Source of the DNA: Mesobacillus subterraneus
Lineage (GTDB): Bacteria > Bacillota > Bacilli > Bacillales > Cytobacillaceae
Length of the DNA stretch: 64,000 nucleotides
Direction: 5' to 3'
Assembly: GCF_020524355.2 (NCBI RefSeq)
Contig: NZ_CP129019.1
Coordinates: forward strand, 124,001-188,000
The notes below the pieces were generated by a model. It was not told the origin of the DNA. It saw nothing but the letters and a program-made list of their open reading frames with translations, and did not search any database. Below, one piece after another: positions 43,730 through 52,738 of the stretch. A program made the position numbers and the translations under genes. Position 1 is the first letter of the stretch; each line of letters opens with the position of its first letter.

Positions 43730-44702
43730 AAATTTTCCTTTTAAACGATTGCATGGTAGCCCAGCAAGCCAGGATGATGTAAGAAATAGAAGAGAGCATG
43801 TAAAGAAAATAGTAATTGCACATCCGAACTATAGTAATTTACTTTCTGAGATAGAAGATATTCATTTCTATTCGAAAGGGTCGGTAAAACCTGATTCGCT
43901 TTTCTTATCGGGAGTGGCTGGAGTTGGAAAGTCTACGGTATTGGAGGAGTACACTAGCCGTTTCCCAAGGCAGCTAGTTAACAATAATACTGTTATTCCT
44001 GTTCTGTACTCAACAGTGCCAGTAGGTGCCACCCCAAAATCGGTAGCATCCAAACTACTTTATTCTCTAGGAGATCCTGCTTATGAAAAGGGGACAGAAA
44101 TCAGTCAAACAAGCAGATTAATGAACTTTATAAAGAAATGCAAGGTTGAGTTGATTATAATAGATGAATTTCAGCATCTGTTAGATCGAGATACACAGCA
44201 TGTCTTGAATAAAGCGTCAGAGTGGGTGAAATCCTTTTGCGATGAAGCGGGGGTACCTATTATATTATGCGGTTTTCCAGAATCGAAAAAAATATTTAAA
44301 TTCAACTCTCAGCTTGATCGACGTTTCTTGATGAAGCTTACCATGGAAGGTTTTCAATACTATACCCGAGAAGAGCAAGTTGCATTCAGGATATTTTTAA
44401 AGAGTATAGATGAGAGGTTGCCTTTTGTAAACCGATCTTCACTGGCATCCAAGCAATTAGCCGATAAATTGTATTACGCCACAAACGGGCTGCCATCACA
44501 TTTAAATAAAATTTTATATGAAGCAACAGGGCTAGCAGCGAAAAGCGGTAACGATTCAATTGATGAAAATCACTTTTATGATGCGTTTAATAAACTTGAT
44601 ATATCTACACGCCCTTGTGTGTCTAATCCCTTTACTATAAAGAATTTCAATATAGTTGAGGCTTTTGAATTAGAGCAGCTTAGAAGTAAAGAGGCTAAAT
44701 AG
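43722..44702 (+). CDS. tnsC: AAA+ transposition regulator TnsC
   Basis: A 326-aa AAA+ ATPase that links the target-bound TniQ protein to the TnsAB transposase. Walker A is at residues 63-71 (SGVAGVGKST, Lys70); Walker B is LIIIDEFQHLL (Asp148-Glu149); sensor-like FNSQLDRRFLMKL follows. It is shorter than Tn7 TnsC (about 550 aa) and in the size range of TniB/short TnsC. A perfect hairpin terminator follows the gene, ending the tnsABC operon. Confidence 0.94.
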   Translation: MTENFPFKRLHGSPASQDDVRNRREHVKKIVIAHPNYSNLLSEIEDIHFYSKGSVKPDSLFLSGVAGVGKSTVLEEYTSRFPRQLVNNNTVIPVLYSTVPVGATPKSVASKLLYSLGDPAYEKGTEISQTSRLMNFIKKCKVELIIIDEFQHLLDRDTQHVLNKASEWVKSFCDEAGVPIILCGFPESKKIFKFNSQLDRRFLMKLTMEGFQYYTREEQVAFRIFLKSIDERLPFVNRSSLASKQLADKLYYATNGLPSHLNKILYEATGLAAKSGNDSIDENHFYDAFNKLDISTRPCVSNPFTIKNFNIVEAFELEQLRSKEAK

Positions 44703-44710
44703 GATTTTGA

Positions 44711-44743
44711 ACCACCATTGCTGCAGCAATGGTGGTTTATTAT
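44711..44743 (+). terminator. Terminator of tnsABC
   Basis: ACCACCATTGCT-gc-AGCAATGGTGGT, a perfect 12-bp stem (44711-44736), then TTATTATT. Confidence 0.9.
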
Positions 44744-44754
44744 TCTGTTATCTT

Positions 44755-44789
44755 TGGTTAAGTCAATAATAACCAAAAAGTGGTATAAT
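44755..44789 (+). promoter_or_regulatory. Promoter with inverted repeat upstream of the YobI-like gene
   Basis: TATAAT at 44784-44789. An inverted repeat TTTGGTTA...TAACCAAA covers the -35 region, a possible repressor site. Confidence 0.5.
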
Positions 44790-44856
44790 TAGTAATGATT
44801 TGTCGTCCTCTGGTGAATTTTTTTGATTTGGAGTAGTTGGTAGGGGGTTTCAATAA

Positions 44857-47800
44857 GTGAATTTATCGATAATTGATTTTATTTCAAGACTGGTTACAAA
44901 GTTTAAGAGGTCAAGTGAATCTCGTGAAGAAAATGGATTCAGGGAACGGTTTGAGGATTTAACTCCTAAAAATAATATTGATAAAAATGGACATTATTCA
45001 AATGCGATAGCTTGGGCTCTAGAAAATAACAATATTAATAATATTGCCTTAACGGGCCCATACGGATCCGGAAAGAGTAGTATTTTAAAGACATTCCAAA
45101 GTGAAAATATTAATTCATATAAATTCTTAAATATTTCTTTAGCATCTTTTAAAGAAGAGGAAGAAGAAAATGAAAATATCTTAGAAAAAGGTATATTGCA
45201 ACAAATGTTTTATAAGGTGCCTAGTAAAACATTACCATTTTCTAGATTTAAAAGAATTAGGAACGAAAGAAAGCGAAGTATGTATGTAAAGGTGTTATTT
45301 TTAGTATCCTTTTTAATATTAGGATTGCATTTATTTAACCCCAGTTATTTAGCTGGCTTATATAAAAATACAACTATTAATGAAAGCTTTACAGCTGGGA
45401 ACATAGTTTCGAAAATTTTTACAGTTTTATTGTTGTTTACTTTCTTAGCATATTTAATAATTCTAACCACTAATCTTTTTAACTTTCTTGGGAGGAATTT
45501 AAAATTAAGTAAATTAACTTTACCAAATGCAACAATCGAGATTGACAAAGAGTCTGAAAGTTCTATATTCGACAAATACTTAGATGAAATAATATATTTT
45601 TTTGAAACCACTGAATATCAAGTGGTAGTTTTTGAAGATTTAGACCGGTTTAATAACCTTGAAATTTTTGAGAGGTTAAGGAGCTTGAACACATTAATTA
45701 ATAACTCGGATCAAATTAATAGACGGGTAGTATTCTTATATGCGATTAAAGATGATATGTTCGGTTCTGAAGATGATATGTTTAGTAGCAGAAATAGAAC
45801 CAAGTTTTTTGATTTTATAATTCCGGTTATTCCAGTAATCAATTCATCTAACTCCTATCAAATTCTAAAAAACAAACTAAAAACTACACCTGGTGCGGAA
45901 GCAATTACGGAAGATTTGATAAATGATATTACCTTTTATATTGACGATATGAGGATCTTAATTAATATTTGTAATGAATACAACCTCTATAAAGAAATCT
46001 TGGGAACTATTGATTTAATCGAAAATAATCTATTGGCAATGATTGTATATAAAAACATTTATCCTAAAGACTTTGCAGACCTTCAATTTAACGATGGAAT
46101 GGTTTATAAGGTGTTTCAAAATAAGACAAGCTTCATAGGAAATCGAATAAATGAATTAGAGAGTGAGTATTTTAAAATTGAAAATGATATAAATAATGTT
46201 GAAAATGAAGCATTATCAAGTAGAAATGAGTTGGATATTGTATATGCAGAAGCCTTAGGTCTAAATCATACAAATAATTCCATTTATCTTGATGGTACCC
46301 AATTTATTGGAGGAAATTGGAGAGGATTAAACTTCTTCGAAAAACTAGATAGTGCCAGAGAGATTAGATATCACTCATCTACTAGTGGGTGGAGACACCC
46401 AAATCCTACAAGGGAACAAATCGCTACAATATTTGATACGAAAGTTAATTATTTTGAAAGATTAAAACTAATTAAAATTAAGGAAGAAAATCGAATTGAT
46501 AAGTTAAAACTTAAGTTAGAGTTATTAAGTAAAGAAAAGCAGGAAGTACTGGCTTGGTCATTAAAAGACATAATAAATAAAAGTACTTCTGAAGAGATTT
46601 TTACTGAAAAAATACGAGAAAAAAAGCTGCTCATGTATCTAATTAGACATGGCTATATAGATGAGATGTATTCCCAGTATATGAATTACTTTTATCCTGG
46701 AAGTATAACTAATGAAGATATGAAATTTTTAATGAGTGTAAAAGATCAAGAACCTCTTCCTTTTAACTTTTCATTATCAAATGTAAATAAAATCGTTGAA
46801 AAATTATATGGTAAGGATTTTAAGCGATTAGAGGTTTTGAACTATGATTTAATAGAATACCTTTTAGCTAATAATTCACATAACGGACTGTTTTTGGAAA
46901 CTGTAATAGAGCAGTTAGTCAATCAGAGTAAGGAGTCCATTTCCTTTATTGATAACTTTAAGGATATTACCAACTTCAAAGGGGTATTTTTGAAACTTAT
47001 CGGCAAGAGATGGATAAAAATGTGGCACTATATTCAAATCGAGTCTAATTATTCTATCCAAAAAACAGATGAATATCTGGAAGATATACTTAGATTTGTG
47101 GATATAGAAGATATAATAGCCATGAATATTCAAGATGAATTAACACAATATATTTCATGTAAAGAGGAGTTCTTTGAAATATTTCCAAATGTTGATGATT
47201 TAAAAATGCAACAAATTCTTAAAGAGCTTAAAGTGAAATTCAGAAAAATAAAACTGCCTCTTCCTGATCATTCTTCGATAATAAGCTTTATTTATGAAAA
47301 TAATCTTTACATGATTAATCCAGAAATGGTTAAGTTGATTATTGACATAAAAGCTGGTGAAGAGAATATCCTTAACTTTACGAACATAACTAGGACTAAT
47401 CTTCAATCACTTGTTGAGTATATTGATGAGAATATAAATGAATATATTGAAAACGTATTTTTAAAATTGGAGAAGAACCATGAAGATGAGAAGACTATAG
47501 TTGAACTACTTAACCGAGAAGATATAAAAGAACATTTAAAAGTAAAAATAATTCAACATTTTGAAGGTAAATTAGAATTAATTACTTCTGTAGGTACCCC
47601 TTTTTGGAAGGAGTTTTTAATTGAAAATAAATTAATTAGCAATTGGGCTAATCTGCTAAGTCATTATGCAGAATTTAAAAAAATTGATAGCTCAGTTTTA
47701 GAGTTTTTAAATAATGAAAGTAACAGTATTGAATTGGCGCACAATAACTTAGAAGATATTGACGGCTTTGATCAAGAGATGGTGGAGGAGTTCTCTTCTG

Positions 47801-48486
47801 AAATAACACAAACTACGGAGATTATGGAAAACTGTTTTGAAAAAATAGCTAGTAGCTTAATTAGTTGGAGTAGTTTCCCAATTAAAGAACTGCCATATAG
47901 CAGAGTTGAAATACTAATTAATAGTAACGTTTTAGTGCTTTCAAATGAAAATTATACTTCACTAAAAGAGTACTTTGAACCTTTACACTTAAGTCTAATT
48001 GAAAAACATATTGAGACATTTATTAATGATATAACATCTTTTGATGTAGATCCAAAAGATGTTATAAGCTTATTAGAATCAGATCGGATCACTTATTTTA
48101 ATAAAAGAGATATGATAAATAACCTTAATGAGAATTTAATATCTCAAGATCTTAATTTAACGATAATTTTAACTAGATTTCTAATTAATCACAAACCTCA
48201 AGTTAAAGATTCATTATTAGATATTATTTTGGATACAAAAGTTTCTAAGTCCGATAAAATTCATTTGTTAGCATGCCAAATAAAAAACCTAGATAACGAA
48301 CAAATTACAAAGCATCTCCAAACTCTAAAATCACCGTATTCGGACATCACCGAAAATGGGAAGAGGCCGGTTTTAGAGGACACTTTAATAAATAGAGAAC
48401 TTTTAGGTGAATTAAATGAAATTAATTATATTTCATCTTGGAGCCAACAAAAAGAAAAACTTCGAGTGAATACTAAACACAAGTAA
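44857..48486 (+). CDS. YobI-like P-loop NTPase
   Basis: A 1209-aa protein. Walker A GPYGSGKSS is at residues 67-75, Walker B VVVFEDLDRFNNLEIF at about 256-271, and two membrane segments (about 144-160 and 186-209) sit between them, the arrangement of the KAP/YobI-type membrane NTPases. The C-terminal ~850 residues are helical with no recognised domain. The function of this family is not established; KAP-type NTPases are often found in defence and mobile-element settings. The GTG start has TAGGGGG upstream. It lies between tnsC and the right transposon end, with its own promoter and very high A+T. Likely cargo, possibly defensive (inference). Confidence 0.75.
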   Translation: MNLSIIDFISRLVTKFKRSSESREENGFRERFEDLTPKNNIDKNGHYSNAIAWALENNNINNIALTGPYGSGKSSILKTFQSENINSYKFLNISLASFKEEEEENENILEKGILQQMFYKVPSKTLPFSRFKRIRNERKRSMYVKVLFLVSFLILGLHLFNPSYLAGLYKNTTINESFTAGNIVSKIFTVLLLFTFLAYLIILTTNLFNFLGRNLKLSKLTLPNATIEIDKESESSIFDKYLDEIIYFFETTEYQVVVFEDLDRFNNLEIFERLRSLNTLINNSDQINRRVVFLYAIKDDMFGSEDDMFSSRNRTKFFDFIIPVIPVINSSNSYQILKNKLKTTPGAEAITEDLINDITFYIDDMRILINICNEYNLYKEILGTIDLIENNLLAMIVYKNIYPKDFADLQFNDGMVYKVFQNKTSFIGNRINELESEYFKIENDINNVENEALSSRNELDIVYAEALGLNHTNNSIYLDGTQFIGGNWRGLNFFEKLDSAREIRYHSSTSGWRHPNPTREQIATIFDTKVNYFERLKLIKIKEENRIDKLKLKLELLSKEKQEVLAWSLKDIINKSTSEEIFTEKIREKKLLMYLIRHGYIDEMYSQYMNYFYPGSITNEDMKFLMSVKDQEPLPFNFSLSNVNKIVEKLYGKDFKRLEVLNYDLIEYLLANNSHNGLFLETVIEQLVNQSKESISFIDNFKDITNFKGVFLKLIGKRWIKMWHYIQIESNYSIQKTDEYLEDILRFVDIEDIIAMNIQDELTQYISCKEEFFEIFPNVDDLKMQQILKELKVKFRKIKLPLPDHSSIISFIYENNLYMINPEMVKLIIDIKAGEENILNFTNITRTNLQSLVEYIDENINEYIENVFLKLEKNHEDEKTIVELLNREDIKEHLKVKIIQHFEGKLELITSVGTPFWKEFLIENKLISNWANLLSHYAEFKKIDSSVLEFLNNESNSIELAHNNLEDIDGFDQEMVEEFSSEITQTTEIMENCFEKIASSLISWSSFPIKELPYSRVEILINSNVLVLSNENYTSLKEYFEPLHLSLIEKHIETFINDITSFDVDPKDVISLLESDRITYFNKRDMINNLNENLISQDLNLTIILTRFLINHKPQVKDSLLDIILDTKVSKSDKIHLLACQIKNLDNEQITKHLQTLKSPYSDITENGKRPVLEDTLINRELLGELNEINYISSWSQQKEKLRVNTKHK

Positions 48487-48503
48487 AACCAAAAGAATAA
48501 AAT

Positions 48504-48671
48504 TTTTCCGGACAATATTGACAAACGTCTTTTATTTTTTCCGAGCATTAATGAAAAAAACTAGGAAGTTTACCTAATTACTTATACTGGTTCCGGAAGT
48601 CAATGAATAATGAGTGAAGAGAAAAAGGGATTTTATAAATATGTGGTTCCGATAGTTTATGAAAAATTACA
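48504..48671 (-). repeat. Right transposon end with four TnsB-like sites
   Basis: Sites read on the minus strand: TTCATAAACTATCGGAACC (48645-48663), TTCATTGACTTCCGGAACC (48589-48607), TTCATTAATGCTCGGAAAA (48537-48555) and GTCAATATTGTCCGGAAAA (48504-48522). They are spaced 33-56 bp apart, unlike the tight 21-22 bp of the left end. Confidence 0.85.
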
Positions 48672-48676
48672 TTTAA
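48672..48676 (+). repeat. Target site duplication TTTAA, right copy
   Basis: A direct repeat of 24654-24658 immediately outside the right terminal repeat. Confidence 0.93.
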
Positions 48677-48696
48677 GACTTCTCCGGAACACCATA

Positions 48697-48735
48697 AAAA
48701 AGCGGAAGCCGTCATCACCAGGCTCCCGCTTTATT
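48697..48735 (-). terminator. Terminator of the gerKABC operon
   Basis: On the minus strand AAAGCGGGAGCC-tggtgatgac-GGCTTCCGCTTTTTT, one mismatch in the stem. Before the transposon inserted, the same hairpin lay just beyond minJ and may have served both directions. Confidence 0.85.
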
Positions 48736-48816
48736 TGTATCATCTAGGCTTACGGGGCCTGGCCTCCGTAATAAAAATTTGTTAGGCCCCATGAGAATTC
48801 TTTCATCGAACATATT

Positions 48817-49950
48817 TTATTCAACAACCCCAGTCCTCAATATCTCAAACTCAATCTTCACATCGACTTTGCTCTCTGGGTACATGCTGTGCCATTTTTC
48901 AGTGGTCAAGTTGGCGTGTCTGACACTTTTTCGATAGATTTCTCCAATTCCGAATGGGTCGGCCTCTAACTCTCGTGCTTTTTTGATTAATTTTTCAATA
49001 TCTGAAGTGATTTTTTCTTCTAGCTTTTCTTCGAGTTGCTTTACGTATTTCGGGTTTTTTAAGTCCAATGCCTGGTTGATTTCGAGCAGTCTTGTTTTTA
49101 GTTTGATGTTCAGTTCAAATTGGAGATGGTCCTTGCTGATCAGGTTAATTTCACTTTTGCTTTGGATTGTGTCTAGCACTACGGCCAGCTTATCGGGAGC
49201 GGTAAGAGACTCTGGCAACTCAAAACCTTCTTTGCTGACCTCCAATTCAATAGCTCCCGCCTTGTAGCGGTCATTGATCAGCTTTAAGTAAAAGGCTTCA
49301 TTCGCACTGATTTTACCGACCATTTGGTCATCCTTGATCAGAGCCATTCCGGTAATTTTAATAATCCCTTTATCGCTTTTTATCGTGGGCATCGTTGGAT
49401 CAATGCCTGGTGCGTAATAATCATGCATGACTTCCTGTAGGGTGGAAGATGGGATTTTTTCTCCTTTAATGTTCTGGTCCAGTTCCTTGTATATGAGCTG
49501 GCTGATATCGGAGAATTGTTCATTCTTTTGGTTCAGTAGCTTATTGGTATTTCCCTCGACAACCGCCAGATAGGTAAGATCGCTTATGGAGGGATCCCGG
49601 GCAAGTGTATCTGCCAGATTGATAAGACCGTAACGGACGACATCTTCGCTGAATAGGGCTACCCGCAGCTGCCCTGACTGTAATTTTTTCGGGCTTTTTA
49701 GATCGGCCTCATTTCTCGCTCCTTTACTTGTTGCTGACTTTGCGGCCAGGATGATCGAACTTTGCTGCGCCTCAGGGTCGATTTGGAGAAGCACCATTGT
49801 GGCCAGGATCTGCTTATCCTCGGTAATGTCATAACCCACCGTGGTAAGCAAACCCATCTTCTCAAGTGTTTTCTGTTCTGCGCAGCCAGAAAGGAGAATG
49901 ATCAGTATGGGAATCATGAGTTTATTCATTTTATTGCGCATTGGCCTCAT
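48817..49950 (-). CDS. gerKC: Spore germination lipoprotein GerKC-like, Ger(x)C family
   Basis: A 377-aa C subunit of a GerA-type nutrient germinant receptor. The lipoprotein signal MNKLMIPILIILLSGC has its lipobox Cys after about 16 residues of the likely mature start. The body is the Ger(x)C fold ending VDVKIEFEILRTGVVE. It is anchored to the outer face of the spore inner membrane. It overlaps the gerKB stop by 20 bp. The exact K assignment among GerA-family operons is by general similarity only. Confidence 0.85.
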   Translation of the reverse strand: MRPMRNKMNKLMIPILIILLSGCAEQKTLEKMGLLTTVGYDITEDKQILATMVLLQIDPEAQQSSIILAAKSATSKGARNEADLKSPKKLQSGQLRVALFSEDVVRYGLINLADTLARDPSISDLTYLAVVEGNTNKLLNQKNEQFSDISQLIYKELDQNIKGEKIPSSTLQEVMHDYYAPGIDPTMPTIKSDKGIIKITGMALIKDDQMVGKISANEAFYLKLINDRYKAGAIELEVSKEGFELPESLTAPDKLAVVLDTIQSKSEINLISKDHLQFELNIKLKTRLLEINQALDLKNPKYVKQLEEKLEEKITSDIEKLIKKARELEADPFGIGEIYRKSVRHANLTTEKWHSMYPESKVDVKIEFEILRTGVVE

Positions 49951-51049
49951 CCTTTTTACGGAAAAATTTCTTTTTGATCAGGACAACACCCAAAAGAAGG
50001 ATTGGATAGGCAAAAACAATGTAGAATGCTCCCTTGGCGAAGTAGTCGTTAAACAAATTGATTTGAACCCTTGTAAGCGGGAAAAACAGGGTCAGTAAAA
50101 TAAATGCAAGAAGCATCCAGCTGACCTTCTGTTCCTTCTTATTAAAAATCCTTGATATCCCCCGGGTTGCTGCCCACATATAGAGCATCAGGTTTGGAAG
50201 AATCAGCAGGACCCAGAAAGTGATCGCCACGTATTCAAACCGTTCAATGAAGGGGAAGCGGACAATTTTAAAAAGGGATAGCGTACCCCAAATCGTTCGT
50301 TCAAGCTGGCCGCCGCTGAAATAGGCAAGAGAAACAACCATGAGTGCAAGGTACAGGATGGTCGTGAAGCCAAGACCATATTGCATATATTTATGGACCC
50401 TGTCCTTTTCTTTTAAAAAGGGATAGATGACGTAAATGATTTCAAAGCCAATCACTGTGAACGTCATTTGTTTTGCGCCTCTCAACATTTCGGTTATGTT
50501 CGCTTCAAACATTGGAAATAAGTAATCCCAATTCGCAAATTGAGCGGGATAGACGAGCAGCAGGATCAGCCACAGGGATAGGATGACACTGAAGAAGCTG
50601 ACACCCACCACTGTCCGCAGCCCGCCATTCAAGCCGTAGTATACAAGGTAAACGAGAGTCAGAGCTAGCAGCCAGTTCGGTACTTCGGGGAAGATCCATG
50701 CCTGGATGACCTCGATATAGTTACGGATGATGATGTGGAAGCTTCCAAGAAAGTAGAGAACAAACAGGATATTAACCAGGTTTCCGAGCCATTTTCCGAG
50801 CACATCATACTGGATTCCAAATAGATCTGAATTCTCATATAAACTTAAAGTTTTCACCATTATGAACCCTATGATGGCAGTGGCAACCCCGCTGAGAATG
50901 ACGGAAATCCACGCATCATGCCTTGCTTCCATATAGATGATCCGCTGAAATCCCTGGATTCCAACACCCAGCTGCATTGAATGGATAACAAAGATGAGCA
51001 GGAATGTATTGACCATATTTTGGGGCCTGGGCTCGATGTGAATTTTCAT
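49931..51049 (-). CDS. gerKB: Spore germination protein GerKB-like (B subunit)
   Basis: A 372-aa integral membrane protein of the GerAB/APC-type transporter family with about ten membrane segments. It forms the germinant-binding subunit of the receptor in the spore inner membrane. The N-terminus MKIHIEPRPQNMVNTFLLIFVIHSMQLGVGIQGFQR matches family pattern. Second gene of the A-B-C operon, 15 bp after the A subunit. Confidence 0.88.
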   Translation of the reverse strand: MKIHIEPRPQNMVNTFLLIFVIHSMQLGVGIQGFQRIIYMEARHDAWISVILSGVATAIIGFIMVKTLSLYENSDLFGIQYDVLGKWLGNLVNILFVLYFLGSFHIIIRNYIEVIQAWIFPEVPNWLLALTLVYLVYYGLNGGLRTVVGVSFFSVILSLWLILLLVYPAQFANWDYLFPMFEANITEMLRGAKQMTFTVIGFEIIYVIYPFLKEKDRVHKYMQYGLGFTTILYLALMVVSLAYFSGGQLERTIWGTLSLFKIVRFPFIERFEYVAITFWVLLILPNLMLYMWAATRGISRIFNKKEQKVSWMLLAFILLTLFFPLTRVQINLFNDYFAKGAFYIVFAYPILLLGVVLIKKKFFRKKDEANAQ

Positions 51050-51064
51050 TCATAACACCACAAC

Positions 51065-52570
51065 TTAGTTTTTGTTTTTTCGATATCTGTATTTCAATCG
51101 ATCCAATGGCCTTGCCTGTACCGGGCGGCTGTTGGTCCACCCGATTGGAAGACGAATGATGCTGTCGCGCCAATCTTCAAACCTAGGCGGATAAAAGGGA
51201 GCCAAGAACGGCGTCCCAAGACTGGATTGGCGAAGCAAATGGATCAGCAGGAAACAAAATCCGACCATCAGTCCGTAAAATCCCCACATTCCTGCCAAAA
51301 TAATTAATGGGAAACGCAGGATTCTGATGACATTGCCCATCATGTAGTTTGGCGTCGTAAATGAAGCGAGTGCGCTAACAGCGATAATGATGATCAGGAT
51401 ATTGCTTGTGAATCCTGCATCTACTGCAGCTGTCCCGACGACAATACCGCCAACGATACCCATCGTCTGGCCGACCTTCGTTGGCAGCCGTGCTCCTGCT
51501 TCCCGCAAGAGTTCAATCATCGTTTCCAGCAATAATGCCTCTATTATGGGCGGGAAGGGCACTCGAGATCTTGACTCACCAAGCGGAATCAGCAGTGTTT
51601 GTGGGATAATTTCATAATGAAAAGTCAGAGCTGCTACATAGATCGCAGTGAAGAAAATCGATACAATCATTGAAAATACCCTCAAAGCCCTGATAAACGT
51701 CGCGATTTGCCACCTGACACTTTCGTCCTCCATACTCTGGAAAAATTCAATGAATGTTTGCGGTGCGCCGATAACCTGTACACTGCCATCAACCAGCACG
51801 AGCATTTTACCGTTCAACAGCCAGGCGCAGGCGCGATCCGGTCTTTCTGTCAGCAGCAGTTGAGGAAAGATGGCGAATGAATTGTCTTCAATGAGCTGTA
51901 CCAAAATCGAGCTATCTAGGATACCATCAATTTCGATTGATTTGATCCGCTGGCGCATTCGGTCAACCATCTCATCATCCGCAATTTCCTTTAAATAAAG
52001 AAGCGAAATCGCTGAGTTCGTTTGTTTTCCTAAAGAAAAGCTTTCATTGCAAAGATTTGGATTGGTAAGGTACCGGCGGATAAGAGATATATTGGTCGCA
52101 AGGCTTTCATTAAAGGCGATTTGCGGACCCAATACTTGAGACTCATTTTCCGGACGGGTCAATGATCGGTTTTCTTGAGTACCGACCATTGCACTGATGG
52201 TCACAGTGTGGCCTGGCGAATGGACAGCGACGGCCCCTTTTAAAAGTGACTCAACCAGGACATCAACATATTTAAGTTTGGAAGTACTGGAAACGGTAAT
52301 ATGCTTTAGCGCTTCGTTTGGGGAAACGTGAGAATCTTCAAGTCGAGCGAGTACATTTTCATTGAGCATTTTTTTATCAGTCAAAGTATCAAAGAAAACC
52401 AGTGTAAAGCCATTTGTGAGTTCCTTGATATTTAAATCGGCACTGTCATGAAATTGCTCCTTCATTTTTCGGATGAAATCGTCCTTATCTGCAGGGATTA
52501 ATTCCTTGTCGTCGAGGTTTTTTTGTTTGACGCTTTTGTCGACTACGGCTTTGTGTTTCTTGAAGAACAT
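51065..52570 (-). CDS. gerKA: Spore germination protein GerKA-like (A subunit)
   Basis: A 501-aa GerA-family A subunit. A soluble N-terminal half (~1-290) is followed by about five to six membrane segments; GESRSRVPFPPIIEALLLETMIELLREAGARLP is the hallmark region. With B and C it forms the receptor that senses nutrients and starts germination. The start at 52570 follows GGAGGG by 7 bp; the frame extends upstream without a ribosome binding site. First gene of the operon. Confidence 0.92.
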   Translation of the reverse strand: MFFKKHKAVVDKSVKQKNLDDKELIPADKDDFIRKMKEQFHDSADLNIKELTNGFTLVFFDTLTDKKMLNENVLARLEDSHVSPNEALKHITVSSTSKLKYVDVLVESLLKGAVAVHSPGHTVTISAMVGTQENRSLTRPENESQVLGPQIAFNESLATNISLIRRYLTNPNLCNESFSLGKQTNSAISLLYLKEIADDEMVDRMRQRIKSIEIDGILDSSILVQLIEDNSFAIFPQLLLTERPDRACAWLLNGKMLVLVDGSVQVIGAPQTFIEFFQSMEDESVRWQIATFIRALRVFSMIVSIFFTAIYVAALTFHYEIIPQTLLIPLGESRSRVPFPPIIEALLLETMIELLREAGARLPTKVGQTMGIVGGIVVGTAAVDAGFTSNILIIIIAVSALASFTTPNYMMGNVIRILRFPLIILAGMWGFYGLMVGFCFLLIHLLRQSSLGTPFLAPFYPPRFEDWRDSIIRLPIGWTNSRPVQARPLDRLKYRYRKNKN

Positions 52571-52707
52571 CAAAAATCCCTCCGATTCAATCATCTACTC
52601 TACAGGTTTTGCTTGTGTCGGAAAAATTATACTGCTGATAGTTTTTGTGATTTTATTAAGAGAAGCTCAGGTGCAGAAGCGACACTAATCTAAGTGCTTA
52701 TGATAAA

Positions 52708-52738
52708 AAAAAGAAGCTGACATTTTGTCAGCTTCTCA
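52708..52738 (-). terminator. Terminator of the NSS transporter gene
   Basis: On the minus strand GAGAAGCTGAC-aaaat-GTCAGCTTCT followed by eight T. It overlaps the stop codon. Confidence 0.92.

Larger units (their letters stand above)
24659..48671. mobile_element. Complete Tn7-like transposon inserted at the minJ stop codon
   Basis: A 24,013-bp element. The left end TGTAATTTTTCATAAAC (24659-24675) matches the complement of the right end (48655-48671) over 17 bp, and similarity continues into CGGAACC. It is flanked by the 5-bp direct repeat TTTAA (24654-24658 and 48672-48676), the size Tn7 makes. Four TnsB-like sites lie inside each end. It encodes tnsA, tnsB and tnsC (40971-44702), two tniQ genes, a gene-cassette array with a tyrosine recombinase, and a YobI-like NTPase. 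Coding DNA inside is much richer in A+T than the flanking genes. Both ends, the duplication and all core genes are intact, so it may be active. No cas genes and no recognisable TnsE are present. Confidence 0.97.

Noticed and set aside
24659..48671. CRISPR-associated Tn7-like transposon (CAST)
   Set aside because: No Cas12k, Cascade genes, repeat arrays or guide-like sequences were seen. Targeting looks TniQ-based only.
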